Shown here: positions 43,397 to 50,600 of the stretch, one piece after another
Layout: each line of letters opens with the position of its first letter
How positions within the stretch are numbered: the stretch's first letter is position 1
Origin: Pseudoalteromonas luteoviolacea
Lineage (GTDB): Bacteria; Pseudomonadota; Gammaproteobacteria; Enterobacterales; Alteromonadaceae
Assembly (NCBI RefSeq): GCF_018100925.1
Contig: NZ_JAGJEH010000017.1
Coordinates: 1 to 64,000 of the forward strand
DNA: 64,000 nucleotides
Reading direction: 5' to 3'
Translations under genes and position numbers: made by a program
Notes under the pieces: model-generated
Databases searched by the model: none
Told to the model about the DNA's origin: nothing
What the model saw: only the letters and a program-made list of their open reading frames with translations

Positions 43397-44233
43397 TCAC
43401 TTTAAATAGCACATTTTCTGCGCAGCGAGGTTTGGTAATGTCCCTGTTTCGGACGTTGTGCACATCCAGTTCATTTTTGCCAAGGACTCCTCCAATAAAT
43501 ACTCCAATTCGCGAGAGGCTGGATTTGATTTATTCACCTCATAATGCACGGTGACAGTGTCAGTATTAAAATCAGCGATAAATGCCCACTTGGTAAATGG
43601 CGCACAATTGTGACCGTTAAATTTGCAAACCTTTGTCGGATATACTTGACCCATAGATCCGCGCCTTTCACCCCAGATCATGACCTGCGGCATGCCTGGG
43701 GTGTTATTGGTGCGATTAATAATTGACGAAGCAATAGCCCCTATATCGGTTAAACCAGCGGTCGTATCTACACCACCTGCAATATTGTCAGCGAAAGTTT
43801 TGTCCCGTGAATCTGTACTTGTATTGTGGTAACGACGATTGGTAGAACGCTGCGGCGATATTACGGCTTCAAGCGTTTCTTCATTTAGGGCATCAATTGG
43901 AGGGCTCATTGGTGTGCAATCACCCCACGGGTTAAAGCAAGGTTCTTCTTCGATATAATAACGGCCGTAAAATGTATTATTTTGCGAAGCACGCACAAAA
44001 TCTTCCATCAAACGTTGAGTAAACCAAGTTTGAGAGCACTCATAAGAACAATCAACGAACAGTTGCATATATTTCGCTTCTGATCCCCGGTGCTTAGTTA
44101 TAAAGTCCACTTTGACTTCTTTACCTTGAGACATAAAGTACATAAACGGTTCGTAAACACGTTCAAACGCCACACTAGTTATGCTACAGCACAACAAACT
44201 CAGCGCAGCAAATAAAGAGGCTAAATTACGCAT
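43397..44233 (-). CDS. Unknown exported protein, Cys-containing
   Basis: 278 residues with a signal peptide (to about residue 22, ITSVAF). The mature part has paired cysteines in VDCSYECSQTW, EEPCFNPWGDC and CKFNGHNCAPF, which suggests disulphides and an extracytoplasmic location. Also seen are FVDCSYE, WGERRGSMGQVYPTK and a C-terminal WMCTTSETG segment. No family recognised. It lies just left of the sRNA array and reads away from it. I see no clear Fur site in its own 100-bp upstream region. Confidence 0.65.
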   Translation of the reverse strand: MRNLASLFAALSLLCCSITSVAFERVYEPFMYFMSQGKEVKVDFITKHRGSEAKYMQLFVDCSYECSQTWFTQRLMEDFVRASQNNTFYGRYYIEEEPCFNPWGDCTPMSPPIDALNEETLEAVISPQRSTNRRYHNTSTDSRDKTFADNIAGGVDTTAGLTDIGAIASSIINRTNNTPGMPQVMIWGERRGSMGQVYPTKVCKFNGHNCAPFTKWAFIADFNTDTVTVHYEVNKSNPASRELEYLLEESLAKMNWMCTTSETGTLPNLAAQKMCYLK

Positions 44234-44347
44234 ATAATCTCCTTTTAATGTTAGCTCTTGTATTTATCCATTCACAAAACAAACTAGCAAAATAATTTTA
44301 ACATAAATTCAAACACAAGCTATATTCGGAACAGCCACGGCCCAAAA

Positions 44348-44411
44348 ATAAATGAGAATTATTTGCAAATAAGTATTGACACCAAGACAAATGTTATTGA
44401 TAATCAATCTC
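44348..44411 (+). promoter_or_regulatory. Promoter and Fur-like boxes of sRNA copy 1
   Basis: Upstream box 44348-44366 matches the 19-bp Fur consensus at about 12 of 19. The promoter is TTGACA (44376-44381), 17 bp, GATAAT (44399-44404). A second Fur-like element (GATAATCAATCTC, 11 of 13 to the right part of the consensus) covers the -10 to about +1. Confidence 0.75.
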
Positions 44412-44625
44412 AACAAAGTAAGTGACGGTTTATTTTGTTGAAGTACTCTAATTTTGTTTCTCGACCCTGAAACACGTTGAGCGAACGTAACACGCTAGGT
44501 AATAACGCGTTGCTTTACGCCCCTAAAGCAACCTGTAAAGACCGACTATTTTACTTGCTACATTGCTCATATCAGTGACGGTAGATATGAACACAAAAAG
44601 CCCGCTTGACCCGCGGGCTTTTCTA
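44411..44625 (+). ncRNA. RyhB-like iron-regulated sRNA, copy 1
   Basis: Predicted RNA of about 215 nt. It has a 5' stem (CAACAAAGTA with TATTTTGTTG, one G-U pair), a second stem ACGTT/AACGT (44474-44478, 44484-44488), a 9-bp hairpin GTTGCTTTA/TAAAGCAAC with loop CGCCCC (44509-44532), the core ACATTGCTCATAT from 44560, a CATATC/GATATG hairpin (44568-44589) and a terminator stem GCCCGC/GCGGGC (44600-44618). The core matches E. coli RyhB ACATTGCTCACAT at 12 of 13. RyhB represses iron-using proteins when Fur releases its promoter. Targets here are not known. Confidence 0.8.
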
Positions 44626-44732
44626 TTTTCAGAATGTGATCAACACACGCCGCTTTGCCCAACTCTAGTGTACAATGCACAACTTCACCTACTCGCGCTG
44701 AATACACTAATCAAGATCTTCAACCAAACAAT

Positions 44733-44796
44733 ACAAATGAGAATTATTTTCAAAAACATATTGACATAGGTCAAAATACAATTGATAATCAATCTC
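44733..44796 (+). promoter_or_regulatory. Promoter and Fur-like boxes of sRNA copy 2
   Basis: Upstream box 44733-44751 matches the 19-bp Fur consensus at about 13 of 19. TTGACA (44761-44766), 17 bp, GATAAT (44784-44789). A second Fur-like element covers 44778-44796. Confidence 0.78.
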
Positions 44797-45013
44797 AACA
44801 AAGTGAGTAGACGGCTCATTTTGTTAAGTACGCTAAATTGTTTCAAGACCCTGAAACACGTGGTGCACACGTAAAATGCATAGGTTGCATGTGCTTTATC
44901 TTAACGCCCCTTAAGTAGAGCACACCCAACCCACTTACTATTTTACTTGCTACATTGCTCATATCGGTGACGGTAGATATGATCAAAAAAGGCCCGCGAT
45001 TGCGGGCTTTTTT
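44796..45013 (+). ncRNA. RyhB-like iron-regulated sRNA, copy 2
   Basis: Predicted RNA of about 218 nt. 5' stem AACAAAGTGAG/CTCATTTTGTT (44797-44807, 44815-44825), stem ACGTG/CACGT (44858-44862, 44868-44872), a long hairpin with outer stem GGTTG..TGTGCT/AGCACA..CAACC and inner CTTAA/TTAAG carrying loop CGCCCC (44905-44910), core ACATTGCTCATAT from 44952 and terminator GCCCGC/GCGGGC followed by seven T. Same element order as copies 1 and 3. Confidence 0.8.
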
Positions 45014-45136
45014 ATTGCTTGCCATTCATATCTGTTGTTAGTCACTCAATATAATTACACACTACAAGGCCTGCTTTATCGCAAGCCAGATAACTCTCAA
45101 CGACGCGTTAAGTACACCCCAAACCCGCCCAGTAAT

Positions 45137-45200
45137 GCAAATAAGAATTATTTTCAAATATATGTTGACACCCACTCAAATCTAATTGATAATCAATCTC
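45137..45200 (+). promoter_or_regulatory. Promoter and Fur-like boxes of sRNA copy 3
   Basis: Upstream box 45137-45155. TTGACA (45165-45170), 17 bp, GATAAT (45188-45193). A second Fur-like element covers 45182-45200. The only clear difference is TAAG for TGAG in the upstream box. Confidence 0.77.
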
Positions 45201-45420
45201 AACAAAGCGAACAACCTCTCACTTTGTTGACGTACTCAGATTTTGTTTCTCGACCCCGAAAAACACGTGTGGCGCACGTAAACAGCCACAGGTTGTCAGT
45301 GATGAGCATTAACGCCCCTTAACGTGAGTCACTAACAACCAACTTACTATTTTACTTGCTACATTGCTCATATCGGTGACGGTAGATATGAACCTAAAAG
45401 GCCCTTACAGGGCCTTTTTT
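45200..45420 (+). ncRNA. RyhB-like iron-regulated sRNA, copy 3
   Basis: Predicted RNA of about 221 nt. 5' stem CAACAAAG/CTTTGTTG (45200-45207, 45222-45229), stem ACGTG/CACGT (45265-45269, 45275-45279), hairpin with outer stems GGTTGT/ACAACC and AGTGA/TCACT and inner TTAA/TTAA holding loop CGCCCC (45313-45318), core ACATTGCTCATAT from 45361 and terminator GGCCC/GGGCC followed by six T. The length is like that known for V. cholerae RyhB (about 225 nt) and longer than the E. coli RNA (about 90 nt). Confidence 0.8.
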
Positions 45421-45513
45421 ATTGCTCGTAAAAAACAGCTGTAATCTGGTGTAATGGATTGGTTTCATCCTGACTGCTACAGTCTCGGCCTCTTTGTTCC
45501 AATATCTAGTGCA

Positions 45514-46923
45514 ATGACTAACACACGATACCGATATAACTGCATATTGACGGTGCTTTTATTAGCTGGGTTTATATTTACCAGCTGGTTTAGTTTGCTC
45601 ATTGCAAAACAGTCTTTGTTTCGCGGTATTGAAAATGATGCGCTGCCATTGACCAGCCACCTTATCCATACCGACTTGCAAAAGCAGTTGCAAGCACCGA
45701 TCATTATCTCCTCTCAAATGGCCAACAATACTTTTTTGCACACTTGGTTAGCCAACCCTGATAAAAAACCGGACGTTTTATTTCAATATTTACGCCAAAC
45801 ACGCAGTGACTTTGACGCGGTGACCAGCTTTTTGGTTACCAGTGATGACAAAACCTACTACCGCTATGATGGTAAATACACCACACTTGATGCGAGAGAT
45901 GAGTGGTACCAAGAAACCATGGACAACGCAGCACCTTACACCCTCAATGTTGACTTAGACCCAAGAGACGACCATCAGGCGACAATATTCGTGAACCACA
46001 AAATTATGGTCGACAATACAGTGAAAGGGATCACAGGTGTTGGCATTAAGCTAGATCATTTGAAGCGTTTAATTGATAAGTATCAGCATACCTACGATAG
46101 AAAAATTTATTTTATCGATCACAAAGGTCGCCTGTTGTTTTATAACGACACAACCTTTACCCACTACTCCCTCGCTGATAAGTTTGGTCACCACGGCGCT
46201 AAGTTGTTGGACAATAAAACCTATAAGTTACGCCTAGAACAAGAAAATACGACATTATTTATTAACTCTCGCTATTTAGAGCACTTCGGTTGGTATCTTA
46301 TTGTCGAACAATCACTGGATCAGGATAACTCAGTCTCGGACAGCCTATATATCAACTTACTGATGGGCATAGTCATAACCAGCGTCATTTTATTTAGTGC
46401 TCAACTCACTTTTAATCATTACCAAAAACGTCTTGAAAAAATGGCGACCTATGACAAGCTGACGAGTACGTACAACCGTCAAGCTTTTGAGCCAAAGCTG
46501 CAACTTGAATTGCAAAAAGCACGTAACCAGTTTTCACCCTTGGTGATGATGATGCTAGATATTGATCACTTTAAACAGGTCAATGACCGCCATGGCCACC
46601 TTGTCGGAGACAAAGTACTTGAGCACGTTGCACATATCTGTAAAACAGTTATAGGTGAAAGAGGTACAGTATGTCGTTGGGGTGGTGAGGAATTTGTTGT
46701 CTTGTTACCAAAAACAGATTTGGCTCAAGGGCGAGAAATCGGCGATGCTATCCACCAGGAGCTCAAAGTGAGCAGCTGTGAAGTCAAGGTCACCGCCAGT
46801 ATCGGCATTGCACAATATCATATTGACGAATCAGAAGATGGTCTACTCAAACGCGCTGATGCCGCTTTGTATCACGCAAAAAGCACTGGACGAAATCGCT
46901 CAGTGCTGGCTGAGGCCGCTTAA
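45514..46923 (+). CDS. Cache-type membrane diguanylate cyclase
   Basis: A 469-residue sensor cyclase from the ATG at 45514 (MTNTRYRYNC). An in-frame ATG at 45454 would add 20 residues. Neither start has a good ribosome site. I prefer the shorter one because it puts the first membrane helix near the N-terminus. A periplasmic dCache-like domain (about 30-285, with DEWYQETM and YFIDHKGRLLFYN) lies between two helices. The GGDEF domain is intact: DKLTSTYNRQAF, LDIDHFKQVND and RWGGEEFVVLLP. There is no RxxD inhibitory site before GGEEF. It starts just after the third sRNA terminator. Confidence 0.9.
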   Translation: MTNTRYRYNCILTVLLLAGFIFTSWFSLLIAKQSLFRGIENDALPLTSHLIHTDLQKQLQAPIIISSQMANNTFLHTWLANPDKKPDVLFQYLRQTRSDFDAVTSFLVTSDDKTYYRYDGKYTTLDARDEWYQETMDNAAPYTLNVDLDPRDDHQATIFVNHKIMVDNTVKGITGVGIKLDHLKRLIDKYQHTYDRKIYFIDHKGRLLFYNDTTFTHYSLADKFGHHGAKLLDNKTYKLRLEQENTTLFINSRYLEHFGWYLIVEQSLDQDNSVSDSLYINLLMGIVITSVILFSAQLTFNHYQKRLEKMATYDKLTSTYNRQAFEPKLQLELQKARNQFSPLVMMMLDIDHFKQVNDRHGHLVGDKVLEHVAHICKTVIGERGTVCRWGGEEFVVLLPKTDLAQGREIGDAIHQELKVSSCEVKVTASIGIAQYHIDESEDGLLKRADAALYHAKSTGRNRSVLAEAA

Positions 46924-47868
46924 TTAGCGGCGGTTTTTTCTCGCTCGTGCGCGGCGTTGTCGCTTCTCTTCTTCACGCGCAGCTTTTTTAGCTTCAGCTG
47001 CGGCGCGGATCTCAGCGACCATCTGTTCTTCTTCTTCACGCATTTGCGGTGTTTCCATTGTCACATGGCCCAGTACAGCATCGCGCAGTTCGTTGATGAG
47101 GATCTCTGACATTTTATGGGTATCCACCTGATTACCACCGCGAATACAGCCGCGTTTGCGTCCGGCCATTTCAATAAACGTCCAATCACAGTCTGGCAGC
47201 TCATCTATTTTATAGCGGCTCTTTAATAATTCAGGGTATGCCTTAAGTAGATACTCAGCGGTATAACTCGCCACTTCTTCATAGTTAATGGCGGTATCAC
47301 GAATGGCACCCGTTGCGGCTAGGCGATAGCCCGAGTTTTCGTTTTCTACTTTTGGCCACAACATGCCCGGCGTGTCATACAGCATGATACCGTCTTCTAA
47401 GCGAATGCGTTGCTGCGCTTTGGTCACCGCCGGCTCGTTGCCTGTTTTGGCTACTATGCGTCCAGCTAAAATGTTGATAAGCGTAGATTTACCAACATTA
47501 GGAATACCCATAATCATCGCTTTCAACTGTTTATCTTGGCCCACTTTATGTGGCGCCAGCTTTTTACATAGCGCATTAATACGATGTACTTCAGCCGCTT
47601 TATCATGGCCAAATGCCAAGGTTTTTACACCATCTTCTTGCTCAAAATATGCCATCCAAGCTTTGGTCATTTCCGGATCAGCTAAGTCCGCTTTGTTTAA
47701 GATTTTGATGACCGGCTTGTCACCGCGTAATTGCGCAACCATGGGGTTTTCACTGCTATACGGAATACGCGCATCAAGTACTTCAATAATGACATCCATT
47801 TGCGGCATGATCTCTTTGATCTCATTGCGCGCCTTATTCATATGTCCAGGAAACCATTGGATGGCCAT
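46924..47868 (-). CDS. ylqF: Ribosome biogenesis GTPase YlqF/RbgA-like
   Basis: Circularly permuted GTPase that works in late large-subunit assembly. 314 residues. The motif order is G4 NKADL (near 57), G1 GIPNVGKST (near 124), G3 DTPG (near 169), which is the permuted order of the YlqF/YawG family. WFPGHMNKARNEI is the usual start. The tail is highly basic (KRQRRARARKNRR), fit for rRNA contact. GGAGAG lies before the ATG. Divergent from yaeQ. Confidence 0.94.
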   Translation of the reverse strand: MAIQWFPGHMNKARNEIKEIMPQMDVIIEVLDARIPYSSENPMVAQLRGDKPVIKILNKADLADPEMTKAWMAYFEQEDGVKTLAFGHDKAAEVHRINALCKKLAPHKVGQDKQLKAMIMGIPNVGKSTLINILAGRIVAKTGNEPAVTKAQQRIRLEDGIMLYDTPGMLWPKVENENSGYRLAATGAIRDTAINYEEVASYTAEYLLKAYPELLKSRYKIDELPDCDWTFIEMAGRKRGCIRGGNQVDTHKMSEILINELRDAVLGHVTMETPQMREEEEQMVAEIRAAAEAKKAAREEEKRQRRARARKNRR

Positions 47869-47971
47869 AAAAATCTCTCCAAAACTAAAATCTGTGACTA
47901 TTTTAACGTAAAACGCACCAGATAGATAAATCTTGATATACTGGGCCTTTAAAAACTCTCAGCATATTAAC

Positions 47972-48508
47972 ATGGCCCTAAAATCTACAATTCTAAAAGC
48001 ACACCTAAATATCAGTGATATGGATAGGCATGTCTATACCGATAAGTCACTTACTTTGGCACAGCACCCCTCTGAAAATGAACAGCGATTGATGGTGCGT
48101 TTACTTGCCTATATTTTGCAGTACACCGAAGAGTTGAGCTTTACCAAGGGGCTGTGTGTAGATGATGAGCCTGCAGCATGGCAGAAAAACCTGACCGATG
48201 ATATTGAGCTGTGGATTGATGTTGGCTTACCTGATGAGAAGCGGCTTAAAAAAGCGGCTGTGCGTTCACAGCAAGTGGTGCTATACACCTATGGCGAGAA
48301 TACCCAAGAGATTTGGTGGAAGAAAAATCAATCAGCTGCAAATCAATATAGTAATTTGACCGTATACAGCTTGCCTTATTCTGCGACTTCACAAATGACT
48401 GAGCTGTTCGCCCGCTCCATGGATTTGACAGCCACCATTCAAGATGGCGAAATATGGCTCAGCGACTCATCTCATAGTGTGCAAATAGTGCCACAACAAC
48501 TTAAGTAA
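47972..48508 (+). CDS. yaeQ: YaeQ family protein
   Basis: 178 residues from the ATG at 47972 (MALKSTILKAHLNISD), which aligns with E. coli YaeQ at the first residue. A TTG 13 codons upstream is rejected. FTKGLCVDDEPAAW, DDIELWIDVGLPDEKRLKKA and the PD-(D/E)XK-like fold are conserved. E. coli YaeQ was linked to RfaH suppression, but its biochemical role remains open. Eight bases separate it from the next gene. Confidence 0.92.
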   Translation: MALKSTILKAHLNISDMDRHVYTDKSLTLAQHPSENEQRLMVRLLAYILQYTEELSFTKGLCVDDEPAAWQKNLTDDIELWIDVGLPDEKRLKKAAVRSQQVVLYTYGENTQEIWWKKNQSAANQYSNLTVYSLPYSATSQMTELFARSMDLTATIQDGEIWLSDSSHSVQIVPQQLK

Positions 48509-48516
48509 GGTTCAAC

Positions 48517-49122
48517 ATGAAAATAAAGCGGATCGTCGTCCTTCACGGGCTCTATATGTCAGGTTTTGTGATGCAGCCGCTTTGTACTCGGTTAGAAAAA
48601 ACCGGATGTGAGATTCTAAATTTAAGTTACAACACGCTCGACCCGAACAGACAGGCAATCTTCAATCAAATAGATCAGTTTATCGGTGATAAACCCACTG
48701 CTTTTGTCTGCCATTCAATGGGGGGCTTGGTAGCCAGAGATTACTTAACCAACGCGTCCCAGCAAAGTCAGCACGTCGAAAAAGTCATCACGCTTGGCAC
48801 GCCACATAAGGGCAGCGCCATTGCAAAACATATGCATGACAAAGGCCTTGATGGCTTGCTAAAAAATAGTGTCGAATATTTGTTGAGTGAGACCAATACC
48901 TGGCCATTTTCTGCACGCCTTTATAGCATTGCAGGCGATCTGCCGCTCGGCTTAATGCCATTGTTACAAAAAGGCAGTCGCTCAGATGGCACTGTTTTAT
49001 TGGATGAAACCAAATTAAAAGGTATGGCCGAGCACAAAATCTTCCACCGCAGCCATACCACGTTAATCTACTCTCGCAGCGTGATGGACTATATTATTGA
49101 GGTCATCAGTCGCGATACTTAA
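48517..49122 (+). CDS. Alpha/beta hydrolase (lipase/esterase-like)
   Basis: 201-residue hydrolase. The oxyanion/strand motif VVLHGLYMSGF is at the start, the nucleophile elbow is CHSMGG near residue 68 (a GHSMG variant with Cys for Gly at the first position), and LGTPHKGSA, a PGAP1/DUF676-like block, lies near 94. A histidine near 177 (FHRSHTTLIYS) could complete the triad. No signal peptide. Possibly co-transcribed with yaeQ. Confidence 0.82.
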   Translation: MKIKRIVVLHGLYMSGFVMQPLCTRLEKTGCEILNLSYNTLDPNRQAIFNQIDQFIGDKPTAFVCHSMGGLVARDYLTNASQQSQHVEKVITLGTPHKGSAIAKHMHDKGLDGLLKNSVEYLLSETNTWPFSARLYSIAGDLPLGLMPLLQKGSRSDGTVLLDETKLKGMAEHKIFHRSHTTLIYSRSVMDYIIEVISRDT

Positions 49123-49123
49123 A

Positions 49124-49333
49124 CTATTTATCGGCTTTTTGTGCCACTTTATATGCAACTAGGGCAATGATACCTGTGATCAGTGGTACAGGTGCCGCCA
49201 AGTATCCAAAGCTGTCAGAGTTGGCATAACTTGCACCAGCCAAATGACCTACCAACCCGACCACAAAAGTCACCAGCGCAATGACAACCACGGTAAGCTC
49301 ACCTTTATGTTGTGATTCTGTTTTACCTTTCAT
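49124..49333 (-). CDS. Small two-helix membrane protein
   Basis: 69 residues from the ATG at 49333, with AAGGAG 7 bases upstream. An in-frame start 16 codons earlier is rejected because it would include that site. Two hydrophobic helices (about 13-32 and 40-60). Unknown function. Convergent with the hydrolase gene. Confidence 0.65.
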   Translation of the reverse strand: MKGKTESQHKGELTVVVIALVTFVVGLVGHLAGASYANSDSFGYLAAPVPLITGIIALVAYKVAQKADK

Positions 49334-49686
49334 AGTGCTCTCCTTAAGAATAACGCCCTGAAAATGGCTCAAATAAAACAAAATGGGCGCTTTGCATAAT
49401 CATTATGGCTTGAATAAAAGTATGATTTTTGACCTACATCAAGCAGTAAAATCACTCTAAATAGACACTAAATTGAGTTTGTTGTGGATCAAAAAATTGA
49501 TGAATGATTAAACACATTGGCAAGGTTTAAGCAGGCTCAACCCGCTTTTTCGATGGCGATAATCGGTTTTAATCGTTAGTCTTTGACCTGTCATTCAGCC
49601 ACACTGTAAAGCATACAAGGTCACACAGTGACACACTTTTTAAAGCGCCGTGAAGTACACGGATCAATAATACAAGGTAGCAAATT
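49334..49686. other. Intergenic region before dps
   Basis: About 350 bp without a credible gene. The minus end holds the upstream region of the small membrane gene. The plus end must hold the dps promoter: TTGACC near 49585 with a weak -10 about 17 bp on is the best candidate. I see no clear operator. Confidence 0.35.
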
Positions 49687-50154
49687 ATGACGAACAGTAT
49701 CGGTTTAGATGAACAGAAAAGTGAACAACTGGTTGCAGCATTAAACATATTATTGAGCAGCTACCAGATCCAATATATGAATGCCCGCAGCTTTCATTGG
49801 AATATCAAAGGCCGTGAATTTTTTGAACTACATGTGAAGTTTGAAGAAATTTATAATCAATTGCTGTTGAAAGTGGATGAGTTAGCGGAGCGTATTCTCA
49901 CCATTGAAGGTACGCCATTACATGCTTTTAGCGACTACTTAAGCGCCAGTGAAATTGTTGAAGCAAAAGATATCCAAAATGGCCCAGAAGCGGTTGCAAC
50001 ACTCCTTGCTGGTTTTACACAATTGATTAAGTCACAGCGTCAAATTCTGGCTCAAGCCGCAGATGCAGAAGACGAGGGCACAGCCTCTTTGATGAGTGAT
50101 TACATTACCGAACAAGAAAAACTGGTGTGGATGCTCAAAGCTTACCTAGGTTAG
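49687..50154 (+). CDS. dps: Dps-family DNA-binding ferritin-like protein
   Basis: Mini-ferritin that binds and oxidises iron and protects DNA under stress. 155 residues with the ferroxidase residues in SFHWNIKGREFFELHVKFEEIY and DELAERIL. The N-terminal segment is short, so DNA binding by a basic tail is not evident. Its 4-bp overlap with the convergent gene means their mRNAs pair at the ends. Possibly regulated by iron or peroxide (inference). Confidence 0.92.
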   Translation: MTNSIGLDEQKSEQLVAALNILLSSYQIQYMNARSFHWNIKGREFFELHVKFEEIYNQLLLKVDELAERILTIEGTPLHAFSDYLSASEIVEAKDIQNGPEAVATLLAGFTQLIKSQRQILAQAADAEDEGTASLMSDYITEQEKLVWMLKAYLG

Positions 50155-50552
50155 TCCAACCAAGGCGCAGCACCTCGGTATGCCGGGTGCTGACTCAGAT
50201 ATGCTGCAACATCAAGGTATAGCTGTATCTTGATGTTGCTGTCAGTCCACAGCTCACGGATGACTTTACGTGACAATGCATCGATACCTATGTAGTCAAT
50301 CCTGCGATAGCCACGCATTTCCATATCTTTACAATATGTTTTGAGGGCCGACATACTATCGAGCGTCGTCATTTCAAAATCACTCAAATTGACCACTGCA
50401 CATTGTAATTGACCCGGTTTAAATGCTTGCCAACGCTTAAGTGCATCCTGCTCTAAGGCTATCACCCCTTCACAGTTAAATGCGCCAACTAAATTGACAA
50501 ATACCGTAGGCGGCGCAATATCAATTTGCCATTGACCGTGTGCTGAAAACAT
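50151..50552 (-). CDS. STAS-like protein of unknown function
   Basis: 133 residues from the ATG at 50552, with AGGAGG close upstream. A 12-codon longer reading is rejected. AVVNLSDFEMTTLDSMSAL and MRGYRRIDYIGI recall an alpha/beta STAS or SpoIIAA-like fold. The phosphorylatable Ser/Thr of anti-anti-sigma factors is not clear. Twelve bases after ptrB in the same direction, possibly one transcript with it. Confidence 0.6.
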   Translation of the reverse strand: MFSAHGQWQIDIAPPTVFVNLVGAFNCEGVIALEQDALKRWQAFKPGQLQCAVVNLSDFEMTTLDSMSALKTYCKDMEMRGYRRIDYIGIDALSRKVIRELWTDSNIKIQLYLDVAAYLSQHPAYRGAAPWLD

Positions 50553-50600
50553 CCTCCCTCCTAAACCAAGGTCGCGATGCCTACGCAACGCAATGGTTAA

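Larger units (their letters stand above)
44340..45425 (+). repeat. Three tandem diverged copies of an sRNA unit
   Basis: Units of about 280 bp start near 44348, 44733 and 45137 (spacing 385 and 404 bp). Promoter, 5' hairpin, GACCC element, loop motif, 3' core and terminator recur in the same order in all three. The DNA between elements has diverged and the spacer between units is not conserved. Confidence 0.9.

Noticed and set aside
44563..44769. 68-codon ORF across the end of sRNA copy 1
   Set aside because: It spans the terminator and the next promoter. Its counterpart is not kept in copies 2 and 3, so it is not a conserved peptide.
44340..45425. CRISPR array or recent transposon repeat
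   Set aside because: Units are about 400 bp apart, diverged, and carry promoter, hairpins and terminator. There are no short identical repeats, spacers, inverted ends or transposase.
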